A DNA stretch of 64,000 nucleotides, taken from positions 2,867,501 through 2,931,500 of the forward strand of contig NZ_CP049057.1 of assembly GCF_011044175.1 (NCBI RefSeq), given 5' to 3'. The position numbers were made by a program, and so were the translations under genes. This document shows, piece by piece, positions 44,642 to 54,834 of the stretch (its first letter is position 1; the number at the start of each line of letters is the position of its first letter). The notes beneath the pieces are model-generated. The model searched no databases. It was not told the DNA's origin and saw only the letters and a program-made list of their open reading frames with translations. This stretch comes from Rasiella rasia (GTDB taxonomy: Bacteria > Bacteroidota > Bacteroidia > Flavobacteriales > Flavobacteriaceae).

Positions 44642-46146
44642 TGCGCCCCATTGCCTCCTTAAATTACAGAATTATATTACACCTTCTTGGGCTATTACTC
44701 TTAGTTAATGGAGGGTTTATGTTGCTCTCTGCACTTATTAGTATGTTATATGCAGATGGAGTAGCATTAGAAATAATGCTTGCAGGTATTACTACGCTAG
44801 TAGTGGGTGGTATTTCAATGTTGGCCACTAGAAAGCATAGAAAGGAACTTCAAAAAAGGGAAGGATATATAATTGTAACTTTTGGATGGATAACCATGGC
44901 ACTTGCAGGTACATTGCCCTACCTTTTTACGGGGGCAATTCCAGGCTTTACTAATGCTTTCTTCGAAACTATGAGCGGGTACACCACGACGGGTGCTTCT
45001 ATTTTAAGCGACATTGAAAGTCTGCCGGAAGGAGTACTTTTCTGGAGAAGTATTACCCATTGGATTGGTGGTATGGGTATTATTGTGCTAGCCATTGCAA
45101 TTTTACCCCTTTTGGGAATAGGCGGAATGCAATTGTTTACCGCTGAAGCCCCGGGGCCAGGAGGAGATAAATTACATCCTAGAATTACCGATACAGCAAA
45201 ACGGTTATGGCTTATATATGTTGGGTATACTGTTGCCGAAACTATATTACTGAAACTAGCAGGAATGAGTTTGTTTGATGCAATGAATCACTCATTGAGC
45301 ACATTGAGTACAGGTGGTTTTTCTACAAAAAATGCAAGTGTAGCTCATTGGAATGACCAACCCATAATACAGTATATTATTATTGTATTTATGTTTTTGG
45401 CAGGAACAAATTTTGTTTTAAGCTACTTTGCATTTAAAGCAAGGTTTAGAAGAATTCTTCATGATGATGAATTTAAATGGTATGCCGCATTTGTTGGAAT
45501 TTTTACAGTTATCGCTGGACTTATAATTTATTTTCAAGCAGATCTCGCAAACTCAACAATAGCACACCCAATGGTGTGGGGCCCTGCAGAAAGTGCTTTT
45601 AGGCATGCGGCATTTCAGGTGTTAGCCGTAATTACAACTACTGGTTTTGTTTCCGCAGATTATACAGTTTGGACTCCTTTCTTGACAATATTTTTCTTTG
45701 GGTTAATGTTTCTTGGTGGATCAGCTGGCTCGACTTCAGGAGGTGTTAAAATTGTACGACATCTTATTATGATTAAAAATGGTATACTTGAATTTAAGCG
45801 TACGTTACACCCCAATGCGATTCTTCAGGTTAGATATAATAATCGCCTCATTCAAGAACCAATTGTATACAACATTCTTGGCTTTTTTATTTTGTATATG
45901 CTTTCTTTTATTCTTGGGGTCTTGGTTTTTTCATGGCTTGGTTTAGATTACAAAACCGCTCTCGGTGGTGCGGCATCTACTCTAGGTAACGTAGGGCCAG
46001 CATTGGGTGATTTAGGACCAGTAGAAAACTATGGTGCTTTGCCTACAGTGGCTAAATGGTGGGCCACATTTTTAATGCTTATAGGGAGGTTAGAACTTTT
46101 TACAGTTCTTATTTTATTCACACCTTTCTTTTGGAGAAATCGATAA
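44641..46146 (+). CDS. trkH: TrkH, potassium uptake channel subunit
   Basis: 501 residues, strongly hydrophobic with about ten membrane helices forming four M1-P-M2 repeats. Pore loops with selectivity-filter glycines are recognisable: GYTTTGAS, LSTGGFST, TTTGFVS and the last around TLGNVGPALG. TGGSAGSTSGGVK is the intramembrane/loop region typical of TrkH/KtrB. It is cotranscribed with trkA. Confidence 0.96.
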   Translation: MRPIASLNYRIILHLLGLLLLVNGGFMLLSALISMLYADGVALEIMLAGITTLVVGGISMLATRKHRKELQKREGYIIVTFGWITMALAGTLPYLFTGAIPGFTNAFFETMSGYTTTGASILSDIESLPEGVLFWRSITHWIGGMGIIVLAIAILPLLGIGGMQLFTAEAPGPGGDKLHPRITDTAKRLWLIYVGYTVAETILLKLAGMSLFDAMNHSLSTLSTGGFSTKNASVAHWNDQPIIQYIIIVFMFLAGTNFVLSYFAFKARFRRILHDDEFKWYAAFVGIFTVIAGLIIYFQADLANSTIAHPMVWGPAESAFRHAAFQVLAVITTTGFVSADYTVWTPFLTIFFFGLMFLGGSAGSTSGGVKIVRHLIMIKNGILEFKRTLHPNAILQVRYNNRLIQEPIVYNILGFFILYMLSFILGVLVFSWLGLDYKTALGGAASTLGNVGPALGDLGPVENYGALPTVAKWWATFLMLIGRLELFTVLILFTPFFWRNR

Positions 46147-46200
46147 TTTCTACGATTTGGTTTTTTACTGAAATGTTAAAAGTTTCTGTACATTTACGGT

Positions 46201-47454
46201 ATGGCAGATGATTCCATAGTAAAGAAGGAAAAAAAAGTCGGCAAAAATAGTCGTAAGCACTACAAGTACCGAAGTAATACCTGTCTCAACTGTTCACAGC
46301 CGTTAGACTTAAGCGACGTCTATTGCCCCTATTGCTCGCAGTTAAATAGCACCAAACAACTTTCATTAAAAGATTTTTTTGGTGAGTTTTTTAATAGTAT
46401 CGTGAGCTACGATTCTAGACTGCGGTACACCATTTCAGACTTATTGTTTAAACCAGGAACTATTACTAGAAGGTATGTTGGAGGAAAACGTCTGAGATAC
46501 GCAAATCCGTTTCGTTTTTTTCTAAGCGTTTCTATTATATATTTCTTGCTTAGTAATCTTATCACTAGTATTTCGCCAAATGCAAGCCCTTTTATTAATG
46601 TAGATGAAAACAAAACGGAGCAAGTTCGAGAGGAGCTTCAAGAAGCTACCGAAAAAGTAACGGAAGACATTGAGAATAACGCAGCTAAAGTGTTAGAAGA
46701 GCTCAATGAAAATGATGGTGAATTAAACGAGCAAATTAAAAAGAATGTAAATGTAGGTTTACTCGCTTTACAAGAATTGAAACAAGATAGCCTCGCAAAA
46801 AAAACAAAAGATTCATTGGCTGAAGTCGCCAAAGAAAAGAAAAAGGAAAAGGAAAAGCCCTTTGTAGCGATGTCTGAAGCCGCTTTAGATACTATTAACT
46901 GGTCTAATAGAATTGTTGAGCGATTTGTGACCTACAATAAGTTTTATGAACAAACAGAAATTAAAGACGTATCTGTAGCACTCGATAGTATGGGGCACAA
47001 AAATACCTCTTTCAACAGATGGGTATACAATAAAAATAAAACCATAGATAAAATAAAAGAAGAACCGTATGTGTTTATGAATTACGTTCTGGGTAAAGTT
47101 CCGTTCTTCATATTTTTCTTTACACCTGTGTTTGCATTATTCTTTTGGCTGATATATTCTAAAAAGAAATACAGTTATGTAGAACACATGATTTTTATCT
47201 TCCATATTTTCAGCTTTCTGTTTTTAGCAATGCTTATAGCGTTAATACCTGACGCATTAATGGGTAATGAGATTTTAGTTTCTTTATTATTTATGCTTAT
47301 TGGTCCGTTTTACTTTTATAAGGCGCTTCGAAATTTTTATAAGCAAGGACGCCTAATTACAATTGTAAAATTTATATTTTTAAACTTCGTTTTTTTAATT
47401 AGCGTAAACATTGCCGCACTCTTGTTTTTTGCAGTTACGGCAGCAGTATATTAG
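46201..47454 (+). CDS. DUF3667-type membrane protein with zinc ribbon
   Basis: 417 residues. A zinc ribbon at residues about 28-47 (CLNCSQPL...YCPYCSQLN) is followed by a conserved segment (SRLRYTISDLLFKPGTITRRYVGGKRLRYANPFRFF), which marks DUF3667. One membrane helix near 105-122, a long Glu/Lys-rich coiled coil (about 140-220), then three to four membrane helices at the C-terminus. The function is unknown. It ends one base before apaG. Confidence 0.85.
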   Translation: MADDSIVKKEKKVGKNSRKHYKYRSNTCLNCSQPLDLSDVYCPYCSQLNSTKQLSLKDFFGEFFNSIVSYDSRLRYTISDLLFKPGTITRRYVGGKRLRYANPFRFFLSVSIIYFLLSNLITSISPNASPFINVDENKTEQVREELQEATEKVTEDIENNAAKVLEELNENDGELNEQIKKNVNVGLLALQELKQDSLAKKTKDSLAEVAKEKKKEKEKPFVAMSEAALDTINWSNRIVERFVTYNKFYEQTEIKDVSVALDSMGHKNTSFNRWVYNKNKTIDKIKEEPYVFMNYVLGKVPFFIFFFTPVFALFFWLIYSKKKYSYVEHMIFIFHIFSFLFLAMLIALIPDALMGNEILVSLLFMLIGPFYFYKALRNFYKQGRLITIVKFIFLNFVFLISVNIAALLFFAVTAAVY

Positions 47455-47455
47455 T

Positions 47456-47842
47456 ATGGTTCAACAAGTAACAAAAGGAATTAAAATTTCGGTTGCCAGC
47501 AGGTTTCAAGGCGTCATAGATTATAGCCTTAAACATGGATATGCTTTTTCGTATACTATTACTATTGAAAATCAAAGTAAAGATATTGTTCAATTAATTT
47601 CACGAAAATGGGAAATTAAAGATGCCCTTAACAACACAGAGTATGTAGAAGGCGATGGCGTAGTTGGATTGCAACCCATATTGCAACCTGGCGAAGCACA
47701 TACATATAGCAGTGGATGTATTCTACAAGCTCCTGTAGGCAGTATGCAGGGCAGTTACAAAATGATGAATTTTACTACAGGCGATTTTTTTTCAGTCATT
47801 ATCCCAGTTTTTAAGCTGAATGCTGCTTTCGCAATGAATTAA
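47456..47842 (+). CDS. apaG: ApaG-family protein
   Basis: 128 residues from ATG 47456, right after the DUF3667 stop; a longer frame from 47411 would overlap that gene. The core YTITIENQSKDIVQLISRKWEI and the LQPGEAHTYSSGCILQAPVGSMQGSYKM segment are the ApaG fibronectin-like fold. In E. coli apaG lies with apaH, but its function is uncertain. The 3' end overlaps the convergent gene by 32 bases. Confidence 0.93.
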   Translation: MVQQVTKGIKISVASRFQGVIDYSLKHGYAFSYTITIENQSKDIVQLISRKWEIKDALNNTEYVEGDGVVGLQPILQPGEAHTYSSGCILQAPVGSMQGSYKMMNFTTGDFFSVIIPVFKLNAAFAMN

Positions 47843-48830
47843 AAGCACGCAAACTTCCAACACAATTCAATTTTATTTTTTCACCATTTTGAAGTACATG
47901 ACAGTACTCACAATGACTATCGTATGTAAAACTATAAGGCAAGCTCTTATTAAATTGTTCAGATAAAAAGACACCGTCAAAATCTACCTTACCTAGCGCA
48001 TTGTACCTTTTAATGTTGAAATGATATTGGGGTAATTCAACATTGGTGATTTCAAACCAAGCATCGCTTCCCGTTCCCTCCAACTTTTGAAGGTTAGCAC
48101 TCTTAAGAAGTGCTGGAATTTCCGAAGTACATGCAGAAAGGTTTTTGCTACGGTCAAAATAATTCGTTAGATTTTCTTTAAAAGCACTTCCTTTAAAAGG
48201 TTTTATGGTGCCGTCAAAAACTTGGTAGATGTTGTTATGCAAAGCTCCTTTCTCTACATTGCCAACGGTACTAGGAGTAAATTTTTTATTGAACTTTAAA
48301 GACTTAATAATTTTGTTTTCTTGAGTGGCGGCCAAAATGGTGTCTGTAACAAATCGAGCACAATTACTACCATCTTTAGCAAAGGCGCCATAGGGAATAC
48401 TTCCTCTTTGCTGCAATTCGGTGATGTAGTTTTTAGCTTTTTCAAAGTTAATGGCATCACAGACCGAAGCTAACAATCTACCTTCGCCATGCGTCTTTTG
48501 CGGATTTGCATCTAACCAATACAGAAAATCATCTAAGTTTGCTAGTTCCTTATTATGTTTAAAAGTTGCGATAATAGGTAGATGTAATTCGGCGTCTGTA
48601 GTTTCCCCCCGAACTCTTCCATGCCCTTTTGGAGTAACATACCTACCAAAGTCGTAATAATATGCTCGTCCGGTATTATTCTCAATAAGGACCAATGCAG
48701 CATGCCCAGCTTTAATATAATCTCTAGTACCTAAGCCTACTAAGGGTAATAATTTACATATTAACTCGGTACTCATGGTGACAAAAGTATCGGGAAAAGC
48801 AAGTACAATTATTTTTCCTGTGTAGTTCAA
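47811..48830 (-). CDS. DUF6695-like protein, possible papain-like fold
   Basis: 339 residues. The frame includes GHAALVLIENNTGRAYYYDFGRY near residue 42 and SNCARFVTDTI near 155. A histidine in GHAA followed by a cysteine in NCARF is the order seen in circularly permuted NlpC/P60-like cysteine proteins. This is inference; the family resembles DUF6695 of Flavobacteriia. ATG may be at 48830, or the later methionine of MSTELICKLL at 48776. The 5' end overlaps the upstream NRDE gene by four bases. Confidence 0.65.
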   Translation of the reverse strand: MNYTGKIIVLAFPDTFVTMSTELICKLLPLVGLGTRDYIKAGHAALVLIENNTGRAYYYDFGRYVTPKGHGRVRGETTDAELHLPIIATFKHNKELANLDDFLYWLDANPQKTHGEGRLLASVCDAINFEKAKNYITELQQRGSIPYGAFAKDGSNCARFVTDTILAATQENKIIKSLKFNKKFTPSTVGNVEKGALHNNIYQVFDGTIKPFKGSAFKENLTNYFDRSKNLSACTSEIPALLKSANLQKLEGTGSDAWFEITNVELPQYHFNIKRYNALGKVDFDGVFLSEQFNKSLPYSFTYDSHCEYCHVLQNGEKIKLNCVGSLRAFNSLRKQHSA

Positions 48831-49531
48831 AAGGTGGTTTTAGTTTGTTGCTGGTTGTGAAGGTCTTCATATTGCATCCAAAGAGAGTGCTCTGTTTTTT
48901 CAATCTGCGTAATACTTTTTGTTTTTACAAAGCCACGATTCATAATAAGGTCAATATCGGCATTGCCAATTCCTGCAGTTTTATGAAACGTTTTAATTTC
49001 TTTCGCCGAAGGTCGCATTGTGGTGAAAATAAACTCAGAAAACCAAGCTTCACGAAGTGCCTTTGCTTCTTTGTTATACAGTAATGATGAAGACCAAATG
49101 TGTGGTTGCAGCGGCTTTTCAGCAAAATGAGCAGTTGTACCGTCCCAAACTAATTCAAAAATCTGCGTTGTAGTTTCGTAGGCAACTGTGATAAGTGTGA
49201 ATGGCTCAATACCGTTAAAATTGTAGGTGTTAATTGCTTCGGAAATATCCTTGGTTGTCAATAATTCTGTGACAAGCAATCCGCGACTCATTCTGTAACT
49301 ATCTGCCCGTTCATGTGCTGTAAAGCCTCCGTTGAGTAAACAAACAAGTCGTTGCTTATCCGAAAGACCTATCCATGTACCCCCGGCGACTTCATCTTTG
49401 GGAAACAATACTTGTGTATTGTCTAGGGTATACACCTCGGGTGCAATCGTACTTCTATCGGGCGCTTCATCTCTATTTGAAGTAAATAGAAATGAGTTGT
49501 TATTCTGAGGAATAAAAGTAACCGTACACAT
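48827..49531 (-). CDS. NRDE (TANGO2-like) family protein
   Basis: 234 residues. It starts MCTVTF with a cysteine at position 2 and has the SNRDEAPDR motif at about 17-25, the hallmark of the NRDE/TANGO2 family, with GGTWIGLSD and CLLNGGFT. The N-terminal cysteine and Ntn-hydrolase-like pattern suggest an amidase-type activity, but bacterial members are uncharacterised. Its stop overlaps the next gene's start (ATGA). Confidence 0.9.
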   Translation of the reverse strand: MCTVTFIPQNNNSFLFTSNRDEAPDRSTIAPEVYTLDNTQVLFPKDEVAGGTWIGLSDKQRLVCLLNGGFTAHERADSYRMSRGLLVTELLTTKDISEAINTYNFNGIEPFTLITVAYETTTQIFELVWDGTTAHFAEKPLQPHIWSSSLLYNKEAKALREAWFSEFIFTTMRPSAKEIKTFHKTAGIGNADIDLIMNRGFVKTKSITQIEKTEHSLWMQYEDLHNQQQTKTTF

Positions 49532-49684
49532 AAGGGAATAGTCGATTTAAAATTTAGAAGCTTTCGACACTTAGTAAAAATAGAGAAATAAAAAGAAATG
49601 ATTCGGTTTTTCATAATGCCTTCGGAAGTTTTGAGCAGTTTCAAATACTATATATTGCTACTAAATACTGCGTACTAATTTTAG

Positions 49685-49692
49685 TATCTTTG
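49685..49692 (+). promoter_or_regulatory. -7 promoter box for pruA
   Basis: TATCTTTG matches TAnnTTTG, 32 bases upstream of the pruA start. Confidence 0.5.
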
Positions 49693-49724
49693 CAATTCAA
49701 AATTTAACAGCAAAAACCAAGAGT

Positions 49725-51350
49725 ATGGGAAAAGGATTTTATGAAGTGCCTATCGCAGTAAATGAGCCAATTTTAGGCTATGCACCAGGTTCTCCTGAGC
49801 GTGATCGCGTAGAAAAAACGTATAAAGAAATGTATGACGATACGGTAGAAGTGCCGCTATACATTAATGGAAAAGATGTAAAAACGGGTGATACCGCAAC
49901 AATGTCTCCTCCACATGATCATGCGCATATTTTAGGAACTTATCATAAGGCCGAAAAAAAGCATGTTACAGATGCCATTGCAGGACTTCTAGAAGGAAGA
50001 AAAAAATGGAGTCAAATGCCATGGGAGCATAGGGCAGGTATTTTTCTTCGCGCTGCCGAATTAATTGCAGGACCTTATAGAGCTAAAATTAATGCCGCTA
50101 CCATGCTGGCACAAAGTAAAACTGTACATCAGGCAGAAATTGATGCTGCTTGCGAGCTAATCGATTTCTTACGTTATAATGTACAGTTTATGACAGAAAT
50201 CTATAGTGAACAACCAGAATCTACATCGGGGGCCTGGAATCGACTAGAATATCGTCCTTTAGAAGGGTTTATTTATGCTATTACTCCATTTAACTTTACT
50301 GCAATTGCGGGTAATCTTCCAGCAAGTGCTGCTCTTATGGGTAATGTTGTCTTGTGGAAACCTAGCGATAGCCAAGTGTATTCTGCAAAAGTAGTGTTAG
50401 ATGTTTTCCGCGAAGCTGGTGTGCCAGATGGCGTAATTAATATGGTGATGGGAGACCCAGTAATGATTACCGATACCGTAATGGCAAGTCCAGATTTTAG
50501 CGGACTTCATTTTACGGGTTCTACAAATGTGTTTAAAGACCTATGGCAGAAAATAGGGAATAACATTCACAACTATAAAACCTACCCTAGAATAGTTGGT
50601 GAAACAGGAGGAAAAGATTTTATTGTTGCACACAAATCGGCAAATCCGGTACATGTAGCAACAGCTATCTCGAGAGGAGCTTTTGAGTTTCAAGGGCAAA
50701 AATGTAGTGCGGCCAGCCGTTGCTATATTTCAAAAAGTATATGGAATGAAGTTAAAGCACACGTTATAGGTGATGTAAATAGCTTTAAAATTGGATCTCC
50801 AGGTAATTTAGATAATTTTATTACCGCGGTAATCCATGAAGGTTCGTTCGATAAATTGGCGAGTTATATAGATCAGGCTCAAATAGATCAGAATGCAGAA
50901 ATTGTAGTTGGAGGAACATACGATAAAAGTGAAGGATATTTTATTCACCCTACAGTTATTAAAACAGAAGATCCAAAATACACAACCATGTGTACAGAGC
51001 TCTTTGGTCCTGTAGTAACTATTTATGTTTTTGAAGACGATGCTTGGGAAGAAACTTTACAATTAGTAGATGAAACTAGTGATTATGCGCTTACCGGAGC
51101 TGTGTTTAGTGAAGACCGCTATGCGTTAGATATAGCTATGAAAACATTAGAAAATGCTGCAGGTAATTTCTACATCAATGACAAGCCTACAGGGGCTGTA
51201 GTTGGACAACAGCCATTTGGAGGTGCCAGAGCAAGTGGAACTAATGATAAGGCTGGAAGCAAGCTAAATTTATACCGTTGGGTTTCACCACGTATGGTAA
51301 AAGAGACGTTTGTTTCTCCAAGTGATTATAAATATCCATTTTTAGGATAA
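49725..51350 (+). CDS. pruA: L-glutamate gamma-semialdehyde (1-pyrroline-5-carboxylate) dehydrogenase
   Basis: 541 residues of the aldehyde dehydrogenase superfamily. The catalytic cysteine is C327 (FQGQKCSAASR) and the general base E293 (VGETGGKDF); TPFNFTAIAGNLPA and WKPSD bind NAD. The long N-terminus and the TNDKAGSKLNLYRWVSPR end are those of the stand-alone eukaryote-like P5C dehydrogenase (about 540 residues). It oxidises glutamate semialdehyde to glutamate in proline catabolism. No proline dehydrogenase gene is adjacent. Confidence 0.95.
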   Translation: MGKGFYEVPIAVNEPILGYAPGSPERDRVEKTYKEMYDDTVEVPLYINGKDVKTGDTATMSPPHDHAHILGTYHKAEKKHVTDAIAGLLEGRKKWSQMPWEHRAGIFLRAAELIAGPYRAKINAATMLAQSKTVHQAEIDAACELIDFLRYNVQFMTEIYSEQPESTSGAWNRLEYRPLEGFIYAITPFNFTAIAGNLPASAALMGNVVLWKPSDSQVYSAKVVLDVFREAGVPDGVINMVMGDPVMITDTVMASPDFSGLHFTGSTNVFKDLWQKIGNNIHNYKTYPRIVGETGGKDFIVAHKSANPVHVATAISRGAFEFQGQKCSAASRCYISKSIWNEVKAHVIGDVNSFKIGSPGNLDNFITAVIHEGSFDKLASYIDQAQIDQNAEIVVGGTYDKSEGYFIHPTVIKTEDPKYTTMCTELFGPVVTIYVFEDDAWEETLQLVDETSDYALTGAVFSEDRYALDIAMKTLENAAGNFYINDKPTGAVVGQQPFGGARASGTNDKAGSKLNLYRWVSPRMVKETFVSPSDYKYPFLG

Positions 51351-51365
51351 TCACAGAGATTAGAT

Positions 51366-51401
51366 AAAAAAAATCGCTACCAATTGGTAGCGATTTTTTT
51401 A
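51366..51401. terminator. Bidirectional terminator after pruA
   Basis: A perfect 22-base palindrome (51373-51394) flanked by an A-run on the left and a T-run on the right, between convergent genes. It serves both directions. Confidence 0.9.
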
Positions 51402-51421
51402 TGCTATTATAACTAAAATTC

Positions 51422-52459
51422 TTATTCGTAAGCTTTTACTTCATTCACTTTAGCGTGCTGTGAGTTTACAGCGCTATTGTCTTCTTCGGTAACCATAACC
51501 ACCAATTCAAGTTTAGATACATCATAATCTGCAGGCACGTTTGCTGTTAAGGTTGTTGTGTATTCTTCTAACGCTGCCGTACTTGTAATTGCATTTCCGA
51601 AGATATCGGTAAGCGAAGCTCTTAAAACATGGTCATGCACAAAGTCTTCAATAGGGTCACCTTGGCCAAAATATTGGCTGTTTGTGTCGTTGTTTAAGTA
51701 ATTTGTTTGGTCGGCGATAATGCCACTTTCAACAAGGTATACCACCAATTTTTTTGCAGTGAGGCCTTCCTCACTACTCACACTAATTGTTGCGCTTAAG
51801 GTATTTCCATCAATAGAAGAATCTATTCCAATTCCAACGGGAGATACTTCACCAGCCATGCTTGTAACATCCTCTGCTTGATATGGCGGACTCCAATTTG
51901 AAGTTCTATTTATACGACCTGTAGGGAAACCAAATACTTCAAATTCGTCACGCAACAAGCCTTCAAAATCTACGGCCATTTCATCATTGTTGTGAATAGC
52001 AACCACAGAAACGAGGTTTGTTTCGTCATAGACGCGTTCTATTGCCTCAGTAATTCGAGGGCAGTATCCGCACCAAGTACCTGTATGGTCTTCTATAACT
52101 ACTTTTCGTTTCGGAATTACAACCGAAAAGTTTTCTGTATCTGTGACCACATTAGTTCCATTGTCATCATACTCTGCATAGATTTCAAATGTGCCTTCGG
52201 TGTCCGAAGAAAATGTATTGTCGCTTAAAGCAGCATCGTTTACATAAAAAACTGCTCCATCGGTAATATTGGTTCCATCTTCATCAAAAACAGAAAATAC
52301 AATTTCTTGATTTCGTAAAGATGCAGGTCTATAAACAAGACCTATTTCAATTTCTGGTACCGTATCATCTTCATTAAACGAAGAGAAATCTTCACTTTTA
52401 CTACACCCAATAAGTACAATAGCGGCAAGAAGAGCAAGGTAGAATGATTTCAATTTCAT
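51422..52459 (-). CDS. Omp28-related lipoprotein with thioredoxin-like CxxC
   Basis: 345 residues. The lipobox LIGC (cysteine 19) is followed by SKSEDF. The architecture is the same as the gene at 35225: an Ig-like region, then HTGTWCGYCPRITEAI, then the Omp28-type C-terminal domain ending in a similar AKVNEVKAYE. The two are paralogues. It is divergent from the thioredoxin gene at 52637. Confidence 0.85.
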   Translation of the reverse strand: MKLKSFYLALLAAIVLIGCSKSEDFSSFNEDDTVPEIEIGLVYRPASLRNQEIVFSVFDEDGTNITDGAVFYVNDAALSDNTFSSDTEGTFEIYAEYDDNGTNVVTDTENFSVVIPKRKVVIEDHTGTWCGYCPRITEAIERVYDETNLVSVVAIHNNDEMAVDFEGLLRDEFEVFGFPTGRINRTSNWSPPYQAEDVTSMAGEVSPVGIGIDSSIDGNTLSATISVSSEEGLTAKKLVVYLVESGIIADQTNYLNNDTNSQYFGQGDPIEDFVHDHVLRASLTDIFGNAITSTAALEEYTTTLTANVPADYDVSKLELVVMVTEEDNSAVNSQHAKVNEVKAYE

Positions 52460-52636
52460 AGTTAAATTTTATTTTTTTTTCTGAAAGCTAAAACTAGGCA
52501 TTTTTTTTGATATTAACTACATCAATCCTTGTAAATTCAATAGTATAGCGGGTTGGTAGGCTTTTATAATTGCCATTGTTTTAAAAAAAAAGCAGTATTA
52601 TTGTTCTACAAATACAATTAATAAAAATTGATGATC

Positions 52637-53119
52637 ATGAAAAAACTTGTCCTAATTATGCTCCTTTTGGTGGGCGGAACCTTATTTGCCCAAGACGAAC
52701 TTCCCAGTGTAAAATTAACAACATTAGAAGGTGAAAGTATGAACCTTCAAGACATCGCGAAAGATGATGAGGTTGTTATTGTATCACTTTGGGCGACATG
52801 GTGTGTACCGTGTCTAAAAGAATTGGATGCAATTAGTGAAGTGTACGAAGATTGGCAGGATGAAACAAACGTAAGTCTTGTTGCCATTTCTATTGATGAT
52901 AGTCGCACAGTAAAACGTGTAAAACCATTAATTAATGGAAAAGGTTGGGAGTATCAAATTTTATTAGATACTAATAATGATGTAAAACGTGCTCTTGGCG
53001 CAGCAACAGTTCCACTAACACTACTGGTGAAGAACGGCAAGATTTTATACCGTCATAGTGGCTACAGCCCAGGTAGCGAAAATGAATTATACGAAGAAAT
53101 CCAAAAATTTTCTAAATAA
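52637..53119 (+). CDS. Exported TlpA-like thioredoxin
   Basis: 160 residues from ATG 52637 (alternatives ATG 52631, TTG 52628). Signal peptide ends at LFAQ. The thioredoxin fold has WATWCVPCLKEL with a CxxC, SLVAISIDD and the cis-proline region ATVPLTLLV. It acts in the periplasm, possibly as a disulfide reductase or in cytochrome maturation. It is followed 32 bases later by a DUF6029 gene and belongs with it. Confidence 0.9.
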   Translation: MKKLVLIMLLLVGGTLFAQDELPSVKLTTLEGESMNLQDIAKDDEVVIVSLWATWCVPCLKELDAISEVYEDWQDETNVSLVAISIDDSRTVKRVKPLINGKGWEYQILLDTNNDVKRALGAATVPLTLLVKNGKILYRHSGYSPGSENELYEEIQKFSK

Positions 53120-53151
53120 GCCTTCCGCACATAGCGGCTAACTAACAACCT

Positions 53152-54816
53152 ATGAGAAAACTATTTTTTACCCTTGCCGTATTGGCAACAGCGGGTGTAT
53201 ATGCCCAAGATACTGGCTACTTTTTTGGTGGACTAGAGTCTAACATGCAATGGCTTTTAGATGATGATGGATTAAAAATGTCTGATTCAGAACCTGGCTT
53301 TATAGCTCCTGAAGACCAGTTTAGAGCTAACAACTATTTTCAGCTTAATTATTCGTTGGGAAAATTTACAGCAGGTGTGCAATACGAAGCGTATTTACCA
53401 AGTGCACTACTTGGATATAGCCCAGATTTTGACGGCGGAAACGGAGTAGGAACCTATTATCTCAATTTTAAAAATGAAACATTAGACCTTACTGGAGGTT
53501 ACTTTTATGAGCAATTCGGAAATGGTCTTATTTTAAGAAGCTGGGAAGATAGACAGTTGGGTATAAATACCGCATTAAAAGGAGCCCGAGCAAAATTCAC
53601 ACCAACCGATTATCTGGAAGTAACCGGTGTATACGGAAATCAACGAAATGCTTTTGAAGTTTCTGATGGGGTTATCCAAGGTTTAGATGCAAACTTCGAT
53701 TTAGGAAATGCGGTTGATACGGGAGACATAGAGATTAGAGTGGGAGCAAGTTACGTAGGACGTTACCAAGACCGAGGTACAAACGATACAATTCCTAGTA
53801 CAGTAAATGCATATTCTGGACGTTTAGACTTTAGTTATAAGAATGTCTACGGTGGACTAGAGGCTGTTGTAAAAGACCCAGATGTTATTGCAAACGAGGG
53901 TATGATTGTATCAAATAGATTATACGATGGTACTGCACTACAATTTAATCTGGGTTATGCCCGTAAAGGTTTTGGTATTAATAGCACCTTTAGGAGGCTA
54001 GAAAATTTCAGCTTTTACGCAGATCGATTGGCTGAAGGAAACCAGTTTAACCAGCAGCTTATTAATTATGTACCTGCATTGACAAAACAACAAGATTATT
54101 TGCTTACTAATATTTATGTATACAACTCGCAACCAAGATTGTTAACAGACGATTTAGAGCAGCGTGCTGGAGAGGTAGGGATGCAGACTGATGCATTTTT
54201 CACCTTCCCTAACGATAGTTTCTTCGGAAAGTATAAAACAAAAATAGCTGCAAACTTTTCGTATTGGGCTGGCTTAGAAACAACATTTAATCCAGACTTA
54301 AGTTACGACGCAGAATTTATTGGTTCTGGAGATAGATACTTCCGTGATATCAATTTCGAAATAAAAAATAAATGGACCAAGTCGTTTCGATCTGTAATTA
54401 CATTTCAAAATGTAATTATTGATAAGGGAGTATCCCTGGGAGGACCATTAGGAATTCAAGGAGATATTAATGCAAGTATTGGTGTGTTAGAAGGTACCTA
54501 TAGTTTTAGTAAAGGTCGTTCTGTACGATTTGTAGCGCAGCATTTATGGACGAAAGACGACAGGAAAAACTGGGCTGGGGGCGTTTTTGAATATAATTTC
54601 TCGTCTAACCTTAACCTGTATGTTGCAGATTCATATAACTATGGTGGAGACGGAGAAATTCATTACTATAACTTAGGAGGAAGTTATTCTAAGGGACGTA
54701 CACGCTTTTCTATGAATTATGGACGCCAACGTGGTGGATTAATTTGTGTAGGTGGTGTGTGCCGATTTGTTCCAGAAAGTAACGGGTTGTCGGCAAGCTT
54801 GGCTGTGACTTTCTAA
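53152..54816 (+). CDS. DUF6029-like outer membrane protein
   Basis: 554 residues with a clear signal peptide (MRKLFFTLAVLATAGVYAQ). The mature protein is rich in aromatic and glycine alternating strands and ends with a typical barrel strand (SLAVTF). It matches my recollection of DUF6029 proteins, often found next to a TlpA-like thioredoxin and Omp28 genes. The function is unknown. A GICV/GVCR cysteine pair near the end could be a disulfide. Confidence 0.75.
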   Translation: MRKLFFTLAVLATAGVYAQDTGYFFGGLESNMQWLLDDDGLKMSDSEPGFIAPEDQFRANNYFQLNYSLGKFTAGVQYEAYLPSALLGYSPDFDGGNGVGTYYLNFKNETLDLTGGYFYEQFGNGLILRSWEDRQLGINTALKGARAKFTPTDYLEVTGVYGNQRNAFEVSDGVIQGLDANFDLGNAVDTGDIEIRVGASYVGRYQDRGTNDTIPSTVNAYSGRLDFSYKNVYGGLEAVVKDPDVIANEGMIVSNRLYDGTALQFNLGYARKGFGINSTFRRLENFSFYADRLAEGNQFNQQLINYVPALTKQQDYLLTNIYVYNSQPRLLTDDLEQRAGEVGMQTDAFFTFPNDSFFGKYKTKIAANFSYWAGLETTFNPDLSYDAEFIGSGDRYFRDINFEIKNKWTKSFRSVITFQNVIIDKGVSLGGPLGIQGDINASIGVLEGTYSFSKGRSVRFVAQHLWTKDDRKNWAGGVFEYNFSSNLNLYVADSYNYGGDGEIHYYNLGGSYSKGRTRFSMNYGRQRGGLICVGGVCRFVPESNGLSASLAVTF

Positions 54817-54834
54817 AAGTTAAAAGGACAATAA

